This document shows, piece after piece, positions 33,812-42,117 of a stretch of DNA of 64,000 nucleotides. Under the pieces are notes generated by a model. That model was not told the origin of the DNA and did no database searches. It saw only the letters and a list, made by a program, of their open reading frames with translations. The translations under genes and the position numbers were made by a program. This DNA comes from CAWIXB01 sp963839955 (GTDB lineage Bacteria > Actinomycetota > Actinomycetes > JACCUZ01): NCBI GenBank assembly GCA_963839955.1, contig CAWIXB010000001.1:1-64000 (forward strand), read 5' to 3'. Position 1 is the stretch's first letter. Each line of letters begins with the position of its first letter.

Positions 33812-34531
33812 TCAGTCGCTCTCGGGGTGCATGTCCTCGCGCTCGACCCGCTCCCGCTCGTGGGGCTCGTCATAGCGTGTGTCGCGGCCCGCCTTCTTGC
33901 GCAGCACCTCGAAGCCGATCGGCAGCACCGACACCAGGACGATCGCGATGAGGATCACCTCGATGTGGTCAGCGACGAAGTCGACGTTGCCGAGCGAGTG
34001 GCCCAAGATCGTCACGCCCGCGCCCCACAGCACGCCGCCGATGACCGAGTAGGTCGTGTAGATGCGGTAGTTCATGCGACCGACACCGGCGGTCACCGTG
34101 ATGAACGTCCGCACGATGGGGACGAAGCGCGCGAGAACGATGGCGCGCGGGCCGTAGCGGTCGAAGAACTCGTAGGTCTTGTCGACGTACTTCTGCTTGA
34201 ACAGCCGAGAGTCGCCGCGACGGAAGATGGCCGGTCCGGCCTGCCGGCCGATGAGGTAGCCGACCTGGTTGCCCGCGATCGCGGCGAGGCAGATGAGCAC
34301 GCACACCAGCCACAGCGGCTGGTCGATGTCACCGCGGGCGACCAGCAGCCCAGCTGTGAAGAGCAGCGAGTCGCCGGGCAGGAAGAAGCCGACCAGCAGC
34401 CCGCACTCGGCGAAGATGATGACGAGGATGCCGATGAGACCGTAGGTGTCGATCAGGTTGTCGGGGCTCAGCCACGACGGGCCTAAGGCGATCGAGGGCA
34501 CATTGGTGGCCAGCAGGCCGGTGACAGGCAT
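33812..34531 (-). CDS. DedA/VTT-family membrane protein
   Basis: 239 residues. The DedA fold is shown by ECGLLVGFFLPGDSLLFTAG, IAGNQVGYLIGRQAGPAIF, FDRYGPRAIVLARFVPIVRT (the conserved [FY]xRxG...R(F/W)xPxxR motif) and GVGRMNYRIYTTYSVIGGVL. The C-terminus is basic then acidic. DedA proteins are thought to be phospholipid or undecaprenyl-phosphate flippases that use ion gradients. TAGCCT is eight bases before ATG and there is no Shine-Dalgarno sequence. The gene sits on one side of a RodZ-C-like gene, with a second DedA gene on the other. Confidence 0.9.
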   Translation of the reverse strand: MPVTGLLATNVPSIALGPSWLSPDNLIDTYGLIGILVIIFAECGLLVGFFLPGDSLLFTAGLLVARGDIDQPLWLVCVLICLAAIAGNQVGYLIGRQAGPAIFRRGDSRLFKQKYVDKTYEFFDRYGPRAIVLARFVPIVRTFITVTAGVGRMNYRIYTTYSVIGGVLWGAGVTILGHSLGNVDFVADHIEVILIAIVLVSVLPIGFEVLRKKAGRDTRYDEPHERERVEREDMHPESD

Positions 34532-34542
34532 CGGGAGCCAGG

Positions 34543-35070
34543 CTACCGGCGGCGCACCGTGAACCGCTGAACCTGGCCAGGCCGCCCCGGTTTGCGGGCC
34601 TCTCCGTTCACCGTGGCCCGAACGGCTGCGGCGTTGCCGATGACGACGCGGAGCAGTGGCTGGTCGTAGCTGAGGCGGTCGCCGCGACGGAACAGGCCCG
34701 AGTCCAGCGTGTGGCCCTCCGGGCCGCGGACGGTGATGTAGCTCTGGCCGGTGAGGACCAGCGCGAGCGTCGCTGGCCGGGAGACCGTGGGGCTGGGCGT
34801 GAAGGACGGCGAAGCGCTGGTCATCGGCGACGGCGCCGCGGTCGCACTCGTCGCCTCGGCTCCGGACGGTGGTGCCGTGGTGATCGTCGGAGAGATCACC
34901 GAGGCGTCCGCCTCCGGGCGCGTCTGGTCGATCCCGTCGCCGCCGAGCACGGTGATCGACGCGATGACGATGGCGACAACGACGACGATCGCGGATCCGG
35001 TGAGGACCGCTGTCGACCGGCCGACGAGCGGTCCGGCGCGCTCCGGCGTCGGTGCGCTGTGGCGACCCAT
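34543..35070 (-). CDS. Single-pass membrane protein with RodZ C-terminal-like (DUF4115) domain
   Basis: 175 residues. A short basic cytoplasmic start (MGRHSAPTPERAGPLVGR) is followed by one membrane helix (STAVLTGSAIVVVVAIVIAS), a Thr/Pro/Ser-rich linker and an extracytoplasmic domain LALVLTGQSYITVRGPEGHT ... GLFRRGDRLSYDQPLLRVVI, which looks like the RodZ C-terminal beta domain. There is no HTH at the N-terminus, so it is not a full RodZ. It could sense or bind something at the cell envelope. TAGTTT, six bases before ATG, overlaps the stop codon of the upstream DedA gene. Confidence 0.7.
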   Translation of the reverse strand: MGRHSAPTPERAGPLVGRSTAVLTGSAIVVVVAIVIASITVLGGDGIDQTRPEADASVISPTITTAPPSGAEATSATAAPSPMTSASPSFTPSPTVSRPATLALVLTGQSYITVRGPEGHTLDSGLFRRGDRLSYDQPLLRVVIGNAAAVRATVNGEARKPGRPGQVQRFTVRRR

Positions 35071-35079
35071 GTCTTGAAA

Positions 35080-35700
35080 CTACCGTCCGGCGTTCTCCGG
35101 GCTACGACGCCGTCGTAGCCAGACGACTCCAGCGGCGACAACGGAAGCGACGACGAACGTGGTACCGACGGCGTAGGACACGTGACGGAGAACCGGCGCA
35201 TCGGCGGCAAGGTAACCGAGCACGGTCAGCCCTGCGCCCCACCCGATCGCGCCGACGACGTTCGCGGACAGGAAGCGCGCGTAACGCATGCGTGAGGTGC
35301 CCGCGAGGATCGGCGTGAACGTGCGCACCCACGGCACCCAGCGGGCAGCGACCACTGCCCACCATCCGTAGCGTTCGTAGAACCGCTCGGCGCGACGCAG
35401 GTGCCGTACGTCGAGCCGACCTCGCGTCGTGCGCCGTTCGAGCCACGGCCGGCCGAGCCGGGCGCCGAACGCATAGCCGACGGAGTCGCCCAAGATGGCC
35501 GCGACCAGCACGCCTATCACCAGCACGGGCAGCGACACCCCGGAGCCGTCGGCCGCCGCGACCAGGCCGGAGCCGAACAAGATCGTGTCGCCGGGCAGGA
35601 AGAACCCCACCAGGAGCCCTGACTCGACGAAGACGAACCCGAACACGACGACGTAGACCGCTGTCGCGGTCAGGCCGGCGAGATCAGGGTCGAGGGGCAC
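35080..35700 (-). CDS. DedA/VTT-family membrane protein (second copy)
   Basis: 206 residues. ESGLLVGFFLPGDTILFGSG, LGDSVGYAFGARLGRPWLER, FYERYGWWAVVAARWVPWVR and AGTSRMRYARFLSANVVGAI are the family motifs; it ends in a basic tail. It differs clearly from the other DedA protein in the group (shorter, different linkers), so this is not a fresh duplication. It begins the minus-strand set DedA - RodZ-C-like - DedA. GTG start with TAGGCT six bases upstream, on the back side of the trmH promoter. Confidence 0.9.
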   Translation of the reverse strand: MPLDPDLAGLTATAVYVVVFGFVFVESGLLVGFFLPGDTILFGSGLVAAADGSGVSLPVLVIGVLVAAILGDSVGYAFGARLGRPWLERRTTRGRLDVRHLRRAERFYERYGWWAVVAARWVPWVRTFTPILAGTSRMRYARFLSANVVGAIGWGAGLTVLGYLAADAPVLRHVSYAVGTTFVVASVVAAGVVWLRRRRSPENAGR

Positions 35701-35706
35701 GGCGTC

Positions 35707-35716
35707 AGCCTAAGGT
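35707..35716. promoter_or_regulatory. Overlapping divergent -10 boxes (TAGGCT minus, TAAGGT plus)
   Basis: AGCCTAAGGT holds the minus-strand hexamer TAGGCT (35712-35707), six bases before the DedA GTG, and the plus-strand hexamer TAAGGT (35711-35716), seven bases before the methyltransferase GTG. The hexamers share bases 35711-35712. Both genes lack Shine-Dalgarno sequences. Only one polymerase can bind at a time. Confidence 0.6.
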
Positions 35717-35723
35717 TGGTCAC

Positions 35724-36413
35724 GTGCGACAACCGGTTCCCCAGGAAGAGGACGACGAGGAGCAGACGCGCGAGACAGGCACCGAAACGGCGGATGCCCT
35801 TGCCGTGGGGGTCGGACCATGGGTCGGGCCGTGGCCGGTCGACTCCCGACTCGACCCCGACCTGCTTGCGGCGGGCGACCGGCGCAACGTCGTCGACCGC
35901 TATCGCTACTGGCGACGGGACGCGATCGTCGCCGACCTCGACACGCGACGCCACGACTTCCACGTCGCGGTCGAGAACTGGCAGCACGACCTCAACATCG
36001 GCTCGGTGGTGCGCACTGCCAACGCGTTCCTCGCCCGGGAGGTGCACATCGTCGGGCTGCGTCGATGGAACCGGCGCGGTGCGATGGTGACCGATCGCTA
36101 CCAACACGTGCGGCAGCACGCGAGCATCGCGGACCTCGCTGCGTGGGCGGAGCGCGAAGGCATGCCCCTGATCGGCATCGACAACCTGCCCGGCGCGCAG
36201 CCGCTCGAGACGATCGAGCTGCCGCGCAGGTGTGTGCTGTTGTTCGGCCAGGAAGGACCGGGACTGTCTGATGCTGCGCGCGAGGCCGCCACGACGGTGT
36301 GCTCGATCGCGCAGTTCGGCTCGACCCGCTCGATCAACGCGGGCGCGGCCGCAGCGATCGCGATGCACGCGTGGGTGCGCCGCCACGCACTGCCACAGAA
36401 CCCACGGGAGTGA
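35724..36413 (+). CDS. TrmH/SpoU-family RNA 2'-O-methyltransferase
   Basis: 229 residues. After an acidic N-terminal tail, the SPOUT knot has motif 1 NWQHDLNIGSVVRTANAFLA, motif 2 CVLLFGQEGPGLSDAARE and motif 3 STRSINAGAAAAIAMHAWVR. Motif 3 reads SINAG where many members have SLNVS, a small deviation. It methylates a ribose in tRNA or rRNA with SAM; the target is not known. Leaderless GTG start. The GNAT gene follows after 6 bases, probably in one operon. Confidence 0.87.
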   Translation: MRQPVPQEEDDEEQTRETGTETADALAVGVGPWVGPWPVDSRLDPDLLAAGDRRNVVDRYRYWRRDAIVADLDTRRHDFHVAVENWQHDLNIGSVVRTANAFLAREVHIVGLRRWNRRGAMVTDRYQHVRQHASIADLAAWAEREGMPLIGIDNLPGAQPLETIELPRRCVLLFGQEGPGLSDAAREAATTVCSIAQFGSTRSINAGAAAAIAMHAWVRRHALPQNPRE

Positions 36414-36419
36414 GGACGC

Positions 36420-37238
36420 ATGGACCACGAGCGCGCGTTGCGGGCGTACGACGAGCAGATCCGCCGGTCGACCACGCCGCCCTACGCCGGATTCACCATC
36501 GAGCAGGCCGGCCCGGTGCTGCGCATGGTCGGGCCGCCGGAGGCGTCGTGGGGGTGCGTCGTGCTGGCTACCGACCTCGACGAGGACAACGCCGACCAGG
36601 TCATCACCGCGCAGGTCGACTACTACCGCGGACTCGGCCGGCCGTTCGAGTGGAAGTGGCACGGCTACGACACCCCGGGTGACCTGCCCGCGCGGTTGCG
36701 CGCAGCCGGGCTCGAGCCGGACGAGCAGGAGGCGCTGGTCGTCGGTGAGGTCGACGGCATCGTCACGGCGCTCGGTGACGTGCAGGTGCCCGACGATGTG
36801 GTGTTGCGGCACCTGAGAGACGGGCCGAACGTCCCAGCGGAGCAGACCGACGCCGACTACGCCGCGATGGTCCGCCAGCACAGCGCGGTCTATGACGGTG
36901 CCGACTACAACTGGCTGGCCAGTGACATCCGCGCCGAACGCGACGCCGCGCCCGAGCTGCTCTTCATCCACCTCGCCGAGGTGGCCGGTGAGGTGGTGTC
37001 CTCGGCGTGGGTGCGCTTCCACGAGGGCACGGAGTTCGCCTCCCTGTGGGGCGGCGCGACACTCATCCCATGGCGCCGCAAGGGCATCTACCGGGCACTC
37101 GTGGCCCGGCGCGCGCGCGAGGCGCAGGAACGCGGCTACCGCTACCTGCAGGTGGACGCGTCCGACGACAGCCTGCCCATCCTCCAGCGGCTCGGGCTGT
37201 ACAAGCTCACAGACACCACGCCCTACCAGGGCACATAA
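36420..37238 (+). CDS. GNAT-family N-acetyltransferase (two-domain)
   Basis: 272 residues. An N-terminal domain (to about 130) is a degenerate GNAT half, and the C-terminal half carries the acetyl-CoA site in GATLIPWRRKGIYRALVARR with a following helix AREAQERGYRYLQVDASDDS. It probably acetylates an amine of a small molecule or protein; the substrate cannot be told. It follows the methyltransferase closely and precedes the flavoprotein gene by 12 bases, so all three may be one transcript. Confidence 0.8.
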   Translation: MDHERALRAYDEQIRRSTTPPYAGFTIEQAGPVLRMVGPPEASWGCVVLATDLDEDNADQVITAQVDYYRGLGRPFEWKWHGYDTPGDLPARLRAAGLEPDEQEALVVGEVDGIVTALGDVQVPDDVVLRHLRDGPNVPAEQTDADYAAMVRQHSAVYDGADYNWLASDIRAERDAAPELLFIHLAEVAGEVVSSAWVRFHEGTEFASLWGGATLIPWRRKGIYRALVARRAREAQERGYRYLQVDASDDSLPILQRLGLYKLTDTTPYQGT

Positions 37239-37250
37239 GGGGCGGCGACG

Positions 37251-38621
37251 GTGACTCAGCGACTCGTCGTGATCGGGGCCGACGCGGCCGGGATGAGCGC
37301 CGCCTCTCAGGCCGTGCGCATGCGCAGCAATGACCTCGATGTCGTCGCCTTCGAGCGCGGCAACTACTCGTCGTACTCAGCGTGTGGCATTCCCTACTGG
37401 GTGGCGGGCGATGTGGCGTCCGACGACGACCTGGTGGTCCGCAGTCCTGCCGAGCATCGTGCGCGCGGCATCGATCTGCGGATGCGTCACGAGGTCGTGG
37501 GCGTCGACCTGGATCGCCGCGAGGTCGAGGTGCGCTCGCTCGATGACTCGCGCGGCTACCAGATGTCCTTCGACCAGCTCGTGCTGGCCACGGGCGCGCG
37601 CCCGCTGCGTCCCGACCTGCCGGGTATCGACGGCGAGGGTGTCTACGGCATCCAGACGCTCGACGACGGTCGACGCGTGCTCGACGGCCTGCGCCGCGAC
37701 GAGCCGAAGTCGGCGGTGGTCATCGGAGGTGGCTACATCGGTCTCGAGATGGCAGAGGCGTTGCTGCGCAAGGGGTTGCGGGTGACCGTCGTCGACCAGG
37801 CGCCGGAGCCGATGGGCAGCCTCGACCCGGACATGGGCAAGCTGGTCCGCGAGGCCATGGAGAAGCTGGGCCTCGACGTGCGCGTCGACACTCCCGTCGA
37901 GCGTCTCGAGCTGGACGCCGGCCGGGTCCGCGCGGTCATCGCCGGCGACGCGACGCTGCCTGCCGACGTCGTGGTGCTCGGTCTCGGTGTCGCGCCCGAG
38001 ACCGCCCTGGCCCGTGCCGCCGGCCTGCCGCTGGGTGACTCGGGCGGCGTCCGTGTCGACCCGCGCATGGCCGTCGCCGGACACGAGGGTGTCTGGGCGG
38101 GCGGTGACTGTGTTGAGACGTTCCACCGGGTCTCGCAGAGCTGGACGCACGTGCCGCTGGGCACGCATGCCAACAAGCACGGTCTGGTGATCGGCACGAA
38201 CATCGGCGGTGGCGACGCCACATTCCCCGGCGTCGTCGGGACGGCGATGACGAAGGTGTGCGACCTCGAGGTCGCACGCACGGGTCTGCATGAAGCGCAG
38301 GCGCGGCAGGCCGGCTTCGACGTCGAGACGGTCGTCGTCGAGTCGTCGACGCGCGCCGGATACTTCCCAGGGGCGCGTCAGATGACGGTCAAGATGGTGG
38401 TGGAGCGGCGCACCGGGCGGTTGCTCGGTGCGCAGATCGTGGGTGGCGAGGGCTCGGCGAAGCGCATCGATGTCTGCGCGGTCGCCCTCTGGAACGACAT
38501 GACGGTCGACGAGGTCATCGGGCTCGACCTCGGCTATGCGCCACCGTTCTCTCCCGTGTGGGACCCCGTGCTCGTCGCCGCGCGCAAGGCGGCTGAGGTG
38601 GTGCGAGCCGGCGGTTCCTGA
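37251..38621 (+). CDS. FAD-dependent pyridine nucleotide-disulfide oxidoreductase, CoA-disulfide reductase-like
   Basis: 456 residues. The FAD site is RLVVIGADAAGMSAASQAVR, the redox residue is Cys45 in SYSACGIPYWVAG, the NAD(P)H site is VVIGGGYIGLEMAEALLRKG, and the second FAD site is GVWAGGDCVETFHRV. A single Cys in ACGIPY is the mark of CoA-disulfide reductases and NADH oxidases/peroxidases, not of two-Cys reductases. It may reduce CoA or other disulfides, persulfides or O2. GTG start. A gap of about 70 bases separates it from the TRAP permease gene. Confidence 0.85.
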   Translation: MTQRLVVIGADAAGMSAASQAVRMRSNDLDVVAFERGNYSSYSACGIPYWVAGDVASDDDLVVRSPAEHRARGIDLRMRHEVVGVDLDRREVEVRSLDDSRGYQMSFDQLVLATGARPLRPDLPGIDGEGVYGIQTLDDGRRVLDGLRRDEPKSAVVIGGGYIGLEMAEALLRKGLRVTVVDQAPEPMGSLDPDMGKLVREAMEKLGLDVRVDTPVERLELDAGRVRAVIAGDATLPADVVVLGLGVAPETALARAAGLPLGDSGGVRVDPRMAVAGHEGVWAGGDCVETFHRVSQSWTHVPLGTHANKHGLVIGTNIGGGDATFPGVVGTAMTKVCDLEVARTGLHEAQARQAGFDVETVVVESSTRAGYFPGARQMTVKMVVERRTGRLLGAQIVGGEGSAKRIDVCAVALWNDMTVDEVIGLDLGYAPPFSPVWDPVLVAARKAAEVVRAGGS

Positions 38622-38690
38622 CCCGCTGGAGGCACCCTGCTCCGCGTCCGAAAAGGTTTGGTGCCGTTGTGCCGCGGTTACCACCAGTCT

Positions 38691-40847
38691 GTGACAAACC
38701 CGTCGAGCCGCGACCAGGACGGACGGTCCGCCGGCACGACCGTGGCGGACGAGAAGGGCCGTGACGAGGCCGTCGATGCACGGGCGCAGGGCCCTGACAC
38801 CGAACGGCTGCTCTCCGAGCTCGACGAGGAGCTGCCCTCGCGTCGCCTGTCCGGCTGGGTCCTGGCACTCGTCACCGGCGTCGCGTTCGCCGTGTCGCTG
38901 TTCGTCATCAACCAGGTCTTCCGGCCGCTGACGCAGGGCAACCAGTACTACCTGATCGTCTTCCTGGCCGGCGTCCTGCCGATCACACTGCTGAGCTACC
39001 GGGGCGGGCGCCGCCACCACCGAGGCACGGACCAGGACGGCGCCGACAACCCCGGGTTGCTCGACTGGGTGCTGGCCGTGGTCGCCCTCGTCGTATGCCT
39101 GTACCCGATCCTGCCGGTCACCCTGGGCGAAGGAGGGGGCGGCTTCAACGCCTTCCTCGACCGGCAGGGCTCGCTCGCGCCGATCGACGTCGTGATGGGC
39201 GGTCTGCTCCTCGTGCTGGTGCTCGAGGGGTGCCGGCGTACGACGGGCTGGGTGCTGCCCGCGGTGTGCATCGCCTTCCTCGCCTACTCCTACTACGGCG
39301 GTTTCCTGCCGCAGTCGTGGGACATCGCGCACGCAGGGCTGGACTTCTCGCAGATCATCAACTCGCTCTACAACGACCAGAGCGGCTTCTTCGGCGTACC
39401 GCTCGACGTCGCCGCGACCTACATCGTGTTGTTCACGCTCTACGGCGCGGTGCTCGACATGGCCGGGGCGGGAAAGTTCTTCATCGACCTGTCCTTCTCG
39501 ACGTTCCGCAACTCGCGCAGCGCGCCGGGGCGCACCGTCGCGATGTCCGGCTTCCTGCTCGGCACGGTGTCGGGCTCGGGCACCGCGACGGCCGTCAGCC
39601 TCGGCTCGGTCACCTGGCCGATTCTCAAGAAGGCGGGCTATCCGCGCGAGAACGCGGCCGGCATGCTTGCCGCCTCAGGTGTCGGCGCGATCCTCTCGCC
39701 GCCGACATTGGGCGCCGCGGCGTTCATCATCGCCGAGTACCTCCAGGTGTCCTATCTCGAGGTCCTGGTGTGGGCGATCGTGCCGACGGCGCTGTACTAC
39801 CTGGGCATCCTGCTCGCGGTCGAGGCCGACGCCCGGCGCTTCGGCGCGAAAGCCGTCGACGTCCCCCGCCAGAACCCGTTGCGGCTCCTGCTGCGCTACG
39901 GCTACCACTTCGTCTCGCTTGCCGTCATCGTCGTGTTCCTCGCACTGGACATCCCCCCGTTCCGCGCAGTGGTCTACGCGATCCTCGTCACGCTGGCCTT
40001 CGCGCTCGTCGAGACGCTGGTGTCGAGCCTGCGCGGCGGCGGCACAGCCTCGCTGCCGGGTGCGCTGGGCGGCTTCGGCAAGCAGCTGTACTTCGCGCTG
40101 GCGCAAGGCGTTCGTGGGGTCCTCCCGGTCGCGGTGGTCTGCGCGGCGGCCGGCGTCATCACCTCGACCATCACCAAGACCGGCCTGGGCCAGGAGCTCG
40201 CCTCCGCACTGGTCTCGCTCGCGAACGCCATCACGAGCAACGAGACCGGCGTGCTGATCCTCACTGCCGCGCTCTCGGCGGTCGCAGTCACCGTGCTGGG
40301 CCTGGCCGTGCCGGTGACCGCGTCGTTCATCATCGCCTGGGTCGTCATCGGGCCGGCGCTCATCGACGTCGGCGTCGACCGGCCCGAGGCCGCGATGTTC
40401 ATCTTCTACTACGCCGTGCTGTCCGAGGTGAGCCCACCGACCGCGCTGGCCGCGGTCGCCTCCGCCGCGATCACCGGCGGCGACGTCATCAAGTCGATGT
40501 GGCAGACCTGCAAGTACGCGCTGCCGGCCTTCCTCGTGCCGATGGCGTTCGTGCTGACGTCGAACGGCTCGGGGCTCATCGCGCAGGGCCCGATCTTCCG
40601 CACGATCTGGACGACCGTCGTCGCCGCACTCGCGGTGTGTGCGCTGGCCGTCGTCACCGGCGGATGGATGCTGCGCCACGCGGGGCGGCTCGAGCGAGGG
40701 CTCTGTGTCCCCGCCGCGCTGCTGCTCCTCTACCTCGAGCCGCTCTCGATCGGCCTCGGCCTGGCCTGCCTCGCCGTTGCCGTCGCCATCCACGTCGTAC
40801 GCCGCAACCAGCACCCGGGCGAGCCCGCCAGCCAGCCCGCCACCTGA
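38691..40847 (+). CDS. TRAP transporter fused permease (4TM+12TM), TAXI type
   Basis: About 718 residues. After a charged N-terminus with coiled-coil-like DTERLLSELDEELPSRRLSG there are four helices and then the large DctM-like part, with VSGSGTATAVSLGSVTWPIL, ENAAGMLAASGVGAILSPPT and ITSTITKTGLGQELASALVS. Fused permeases of this size belong to TRAP-TAXI systems that use a Na+ or H+ gradient with a TAXI receptor, encoded next. The substrate may be a dicarboxylate or amino acid. Start choice is uncertain: GTG 38691 gives a natural N-terminus, while GTG 38661 has AAAAGG four bases before it. Confidence 0.85.
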   Translation: MTNPSSRDQDGRSAGTTVADEKGRDEAVDARAQGPDTERLLSELDEELPSRRLSGWVLALVTGVAFAVSLFVINQVFRPLTQGNQYYLIVFLAGVLPITLLSYRGGRRHHRGTDQDGADNPGLLDWVLAVVALVVCLYPILPVTLGEGGGGFNAFLDRQGSLAPIDVVMGGLLLVLVLEGCRRTTGWVLPAVCIAFLAYSYYGGFLPQSWDIAHAGLDFSQIINSLYNDQSGFFGVPLDVAATYIVLFTLYGAVLDMAGAGKFFIDLSFSTFRNSRSAPGRTVAMSGFLLGTVSGSGTATAVSLGSVTWPILKKAGYPRENAAGMLAASGVGAILSPPTLGAAAFIIAEYLQVSYLEVLVWAIVPTALYYLGILLAVEADARRFGAKAVDVPRQNPLRLLLRYGYHFVSLAVIVVFLALDIPPFRAVVYAILVTLAFALVETLVSSLRGGGTASLPGALGGFGKQLYFALAQGVRGVLPVAVVCAAAGVITSTITKTGLGQELASALVSLANAITSNETGVLILTAALSAVAVTVLGLAVPVTASFIIAWVVIGPALIDVGVDRPEAAMFIFYYAVLSEVSPPTALAAVASAAITGGDVIKSMWQTCKYALPAFLVPMAFVLTSNGSGLIAQGPIFRTIWTTVVAALAVCALAVVTGGWMLRHAGRLERGLCVPAALLLLYLEPLSIGLGLACLAVAVAIHVVRRNQHPGEPASQPAT

Positions 40848-40887
40848 TGTCAGGCAGTTGTAGGACCACCCACCGGAAGGACTCGAC

Positions 40888-41901
40888 GTGAGAAGGCAAC
40901 GGACCGCACGACGCCAGCTGCTGGTGAGCCTGCTCGTCACGAGCCTCGTCTCCCTTGCGCTCGCGGGCTGCGGCGGCAGGCAGGAGAACGCGGGTACCTC
41001 CGCGAAGGAAGGCAGCTGCGACGCCGGCAGCGGGCGCATCACCATCGCGACCGGCAACAGCACCGGCGTCTACTACGTCCTCGGTGGCGGCCTGGCCCAG
41101 GTGATCAGCAAGAACACCGATCTCAAGGCCTCGGCGGCCGAGACGGGCGCGTCGGTGCAGAACATCCAGCAGCTGGTCGCCGGCGACTACGACGTGGCCT
41201 TCAGCCTGGCCGACACGGCTGCCGACGCGGTGGACGGCAAGGCGGACTTCGAGGGCAAGCCGGCCGACGTACGTGCCCTGACGCGGCTCTACCAGAACGC
41301 GACCCACGTCGTGGCCACCACCAAGTCGGGCATCAAGTCGATGGAGGACATGAAGGGCAAGGTCGTGTCGACCGGCTCGCCCAAGTCGGGCACCGAGGTC
41401 ATCGCCAACCGGCTGCTCGAGGCGGCCGGCCTCGACCCGGCGTCCGACATCGACGCGCAGCGGCTCGACCTGGTGAAGACCATCGACGGAATGAAGGACG
41501 GGCGCATCGACGCGCTCGTGTGGTCGGGCGGGCTGCCGACGCCGGCAATCACCGACCTGTTCCAGTCGATGAGTGGCAAGGTCGAGTTCATCGACATCAT
41601 GCCGCTGCTGCCGAAGCTGCAGGAGGTCAACGAGGTCTACGCCGAGGGCTCCATCCCCAAGGACACCTACAAGACGCCGGCCGACATCAAGACCGTCGTC
41701 GTCCCGAACGTGCTGCTGGTGAACAGCGACATGCCCGAGAGCCGCGCCTGCGCGCTGACCAAGGTCATCTTCGACCACAAGGCCGACCTCGAGAAGGTGC
41801 ACCCGTCCGCCGCTGACATCACCGAGGAGCAGGCGGCCGAGACCGACCCGGTCAAGATGCACCCCGGCGCCGAGCAAGCCCTCAAGGAGCTCACCGGCTG
41901 A
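40888..41901 (+). CDS. TAXI-family TRAP solute-binding lipoprotein
   Basis: 337 residues. A lipoprotein signal peptide ends LVSLALAGCGG (lipid on the Cys). The TAXI binding fold follows: RITIATGNSTGVYYVLGGGL, ETGASVQNIQQLVAGDYDVA, then YQNATHVVATTKSGIKSMED and KVVSTGSPKSGTEVIANRLL. It captures the solute outside the cell and hands it to the fused permease upstream. GTG start, 40 bases after the permease. After its stop come two copies of the dispersed element. Confidence 0.9.
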   Translation: MRRQRTARRQLLVSLLVTSLVSLALAGCGGRQENAGTSAKEGSCDAGSGRITIATGNSTGVYYVLGGGLAQVISKNTDLKASAAETGASVQNIQQLVAGDYDVAFSLADTAADAVDGKADFEGKPADVRALTRLYQNATHVVATTKSGIKSMEDMKGKVVSTGSPKSGTEVIANRLLEAAGLDPASDIDAQRLDLVKTIDGMKDGRIDALVWSGGLPTPAITDLFQSMSGKVEFIDIMPLLPKLQEVNEVYAEGSIPKDTYKTPADIKTVVVPNVLLVNSDMPESRACALTKVIFDHKADLEKVHPSAADITEEQAAETDPVKMHPGAEQALKELTG

Positions 41902-41910
41902 CCCCACCCT

Positions 41911-42001
41911 TCAGCGGTGATCATGCAGTTGTGCAGGAGCGCCGCATCGTCCCTGGTCAGCCACCCCCTCCCACGGCGGTGATCATGCAGTTGTGCGGGT
42001 G
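41911..42001. repeat. Two direct copies of the dispersed element CGGTGATCATGCAGTTGTGC
   Basis: Copies of the 20-bp core at 41914-41933 (followed by AGG) and 41977-41996 (followed by GGGTG), 63 bases apart, between the TAXI receptor and fbaA. Both match arms of the inverted pair at 357-420. A hairpin GCGGTTC-N7-GAACCGC (42009-42029) follows and may end TRAP transcription. Confidence 0.85.
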
Positions 42002-42117
42002 AGGGAGCGCGGTTCGATTCCGGAACCGCCGTACCTCGGCGGGTGACGGCTCTGGAAGGATGGGACCGTCGACGGCGTCCGCCCGCGGCCGTCGCCCCGA
42101 GACGCACAGGAGCTGTC

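Noticed and set aside
38658..38690. TRAP permease start at TTG 38658
   Set aside because: The first residues are atypical and the TTG has no properly spaced ribosome site. GTG 38661 or 38691 is more plausible, and this start remains uncertain.
42005..42035. tRNA T-arm-like GGTTCGATTCC
   Set aside because: No acceptor, D or anticodon stem can be folded around it and there is no matching 3' end. It is part of a 7-bp hairpin (42009-42029) and more likely a terminator.
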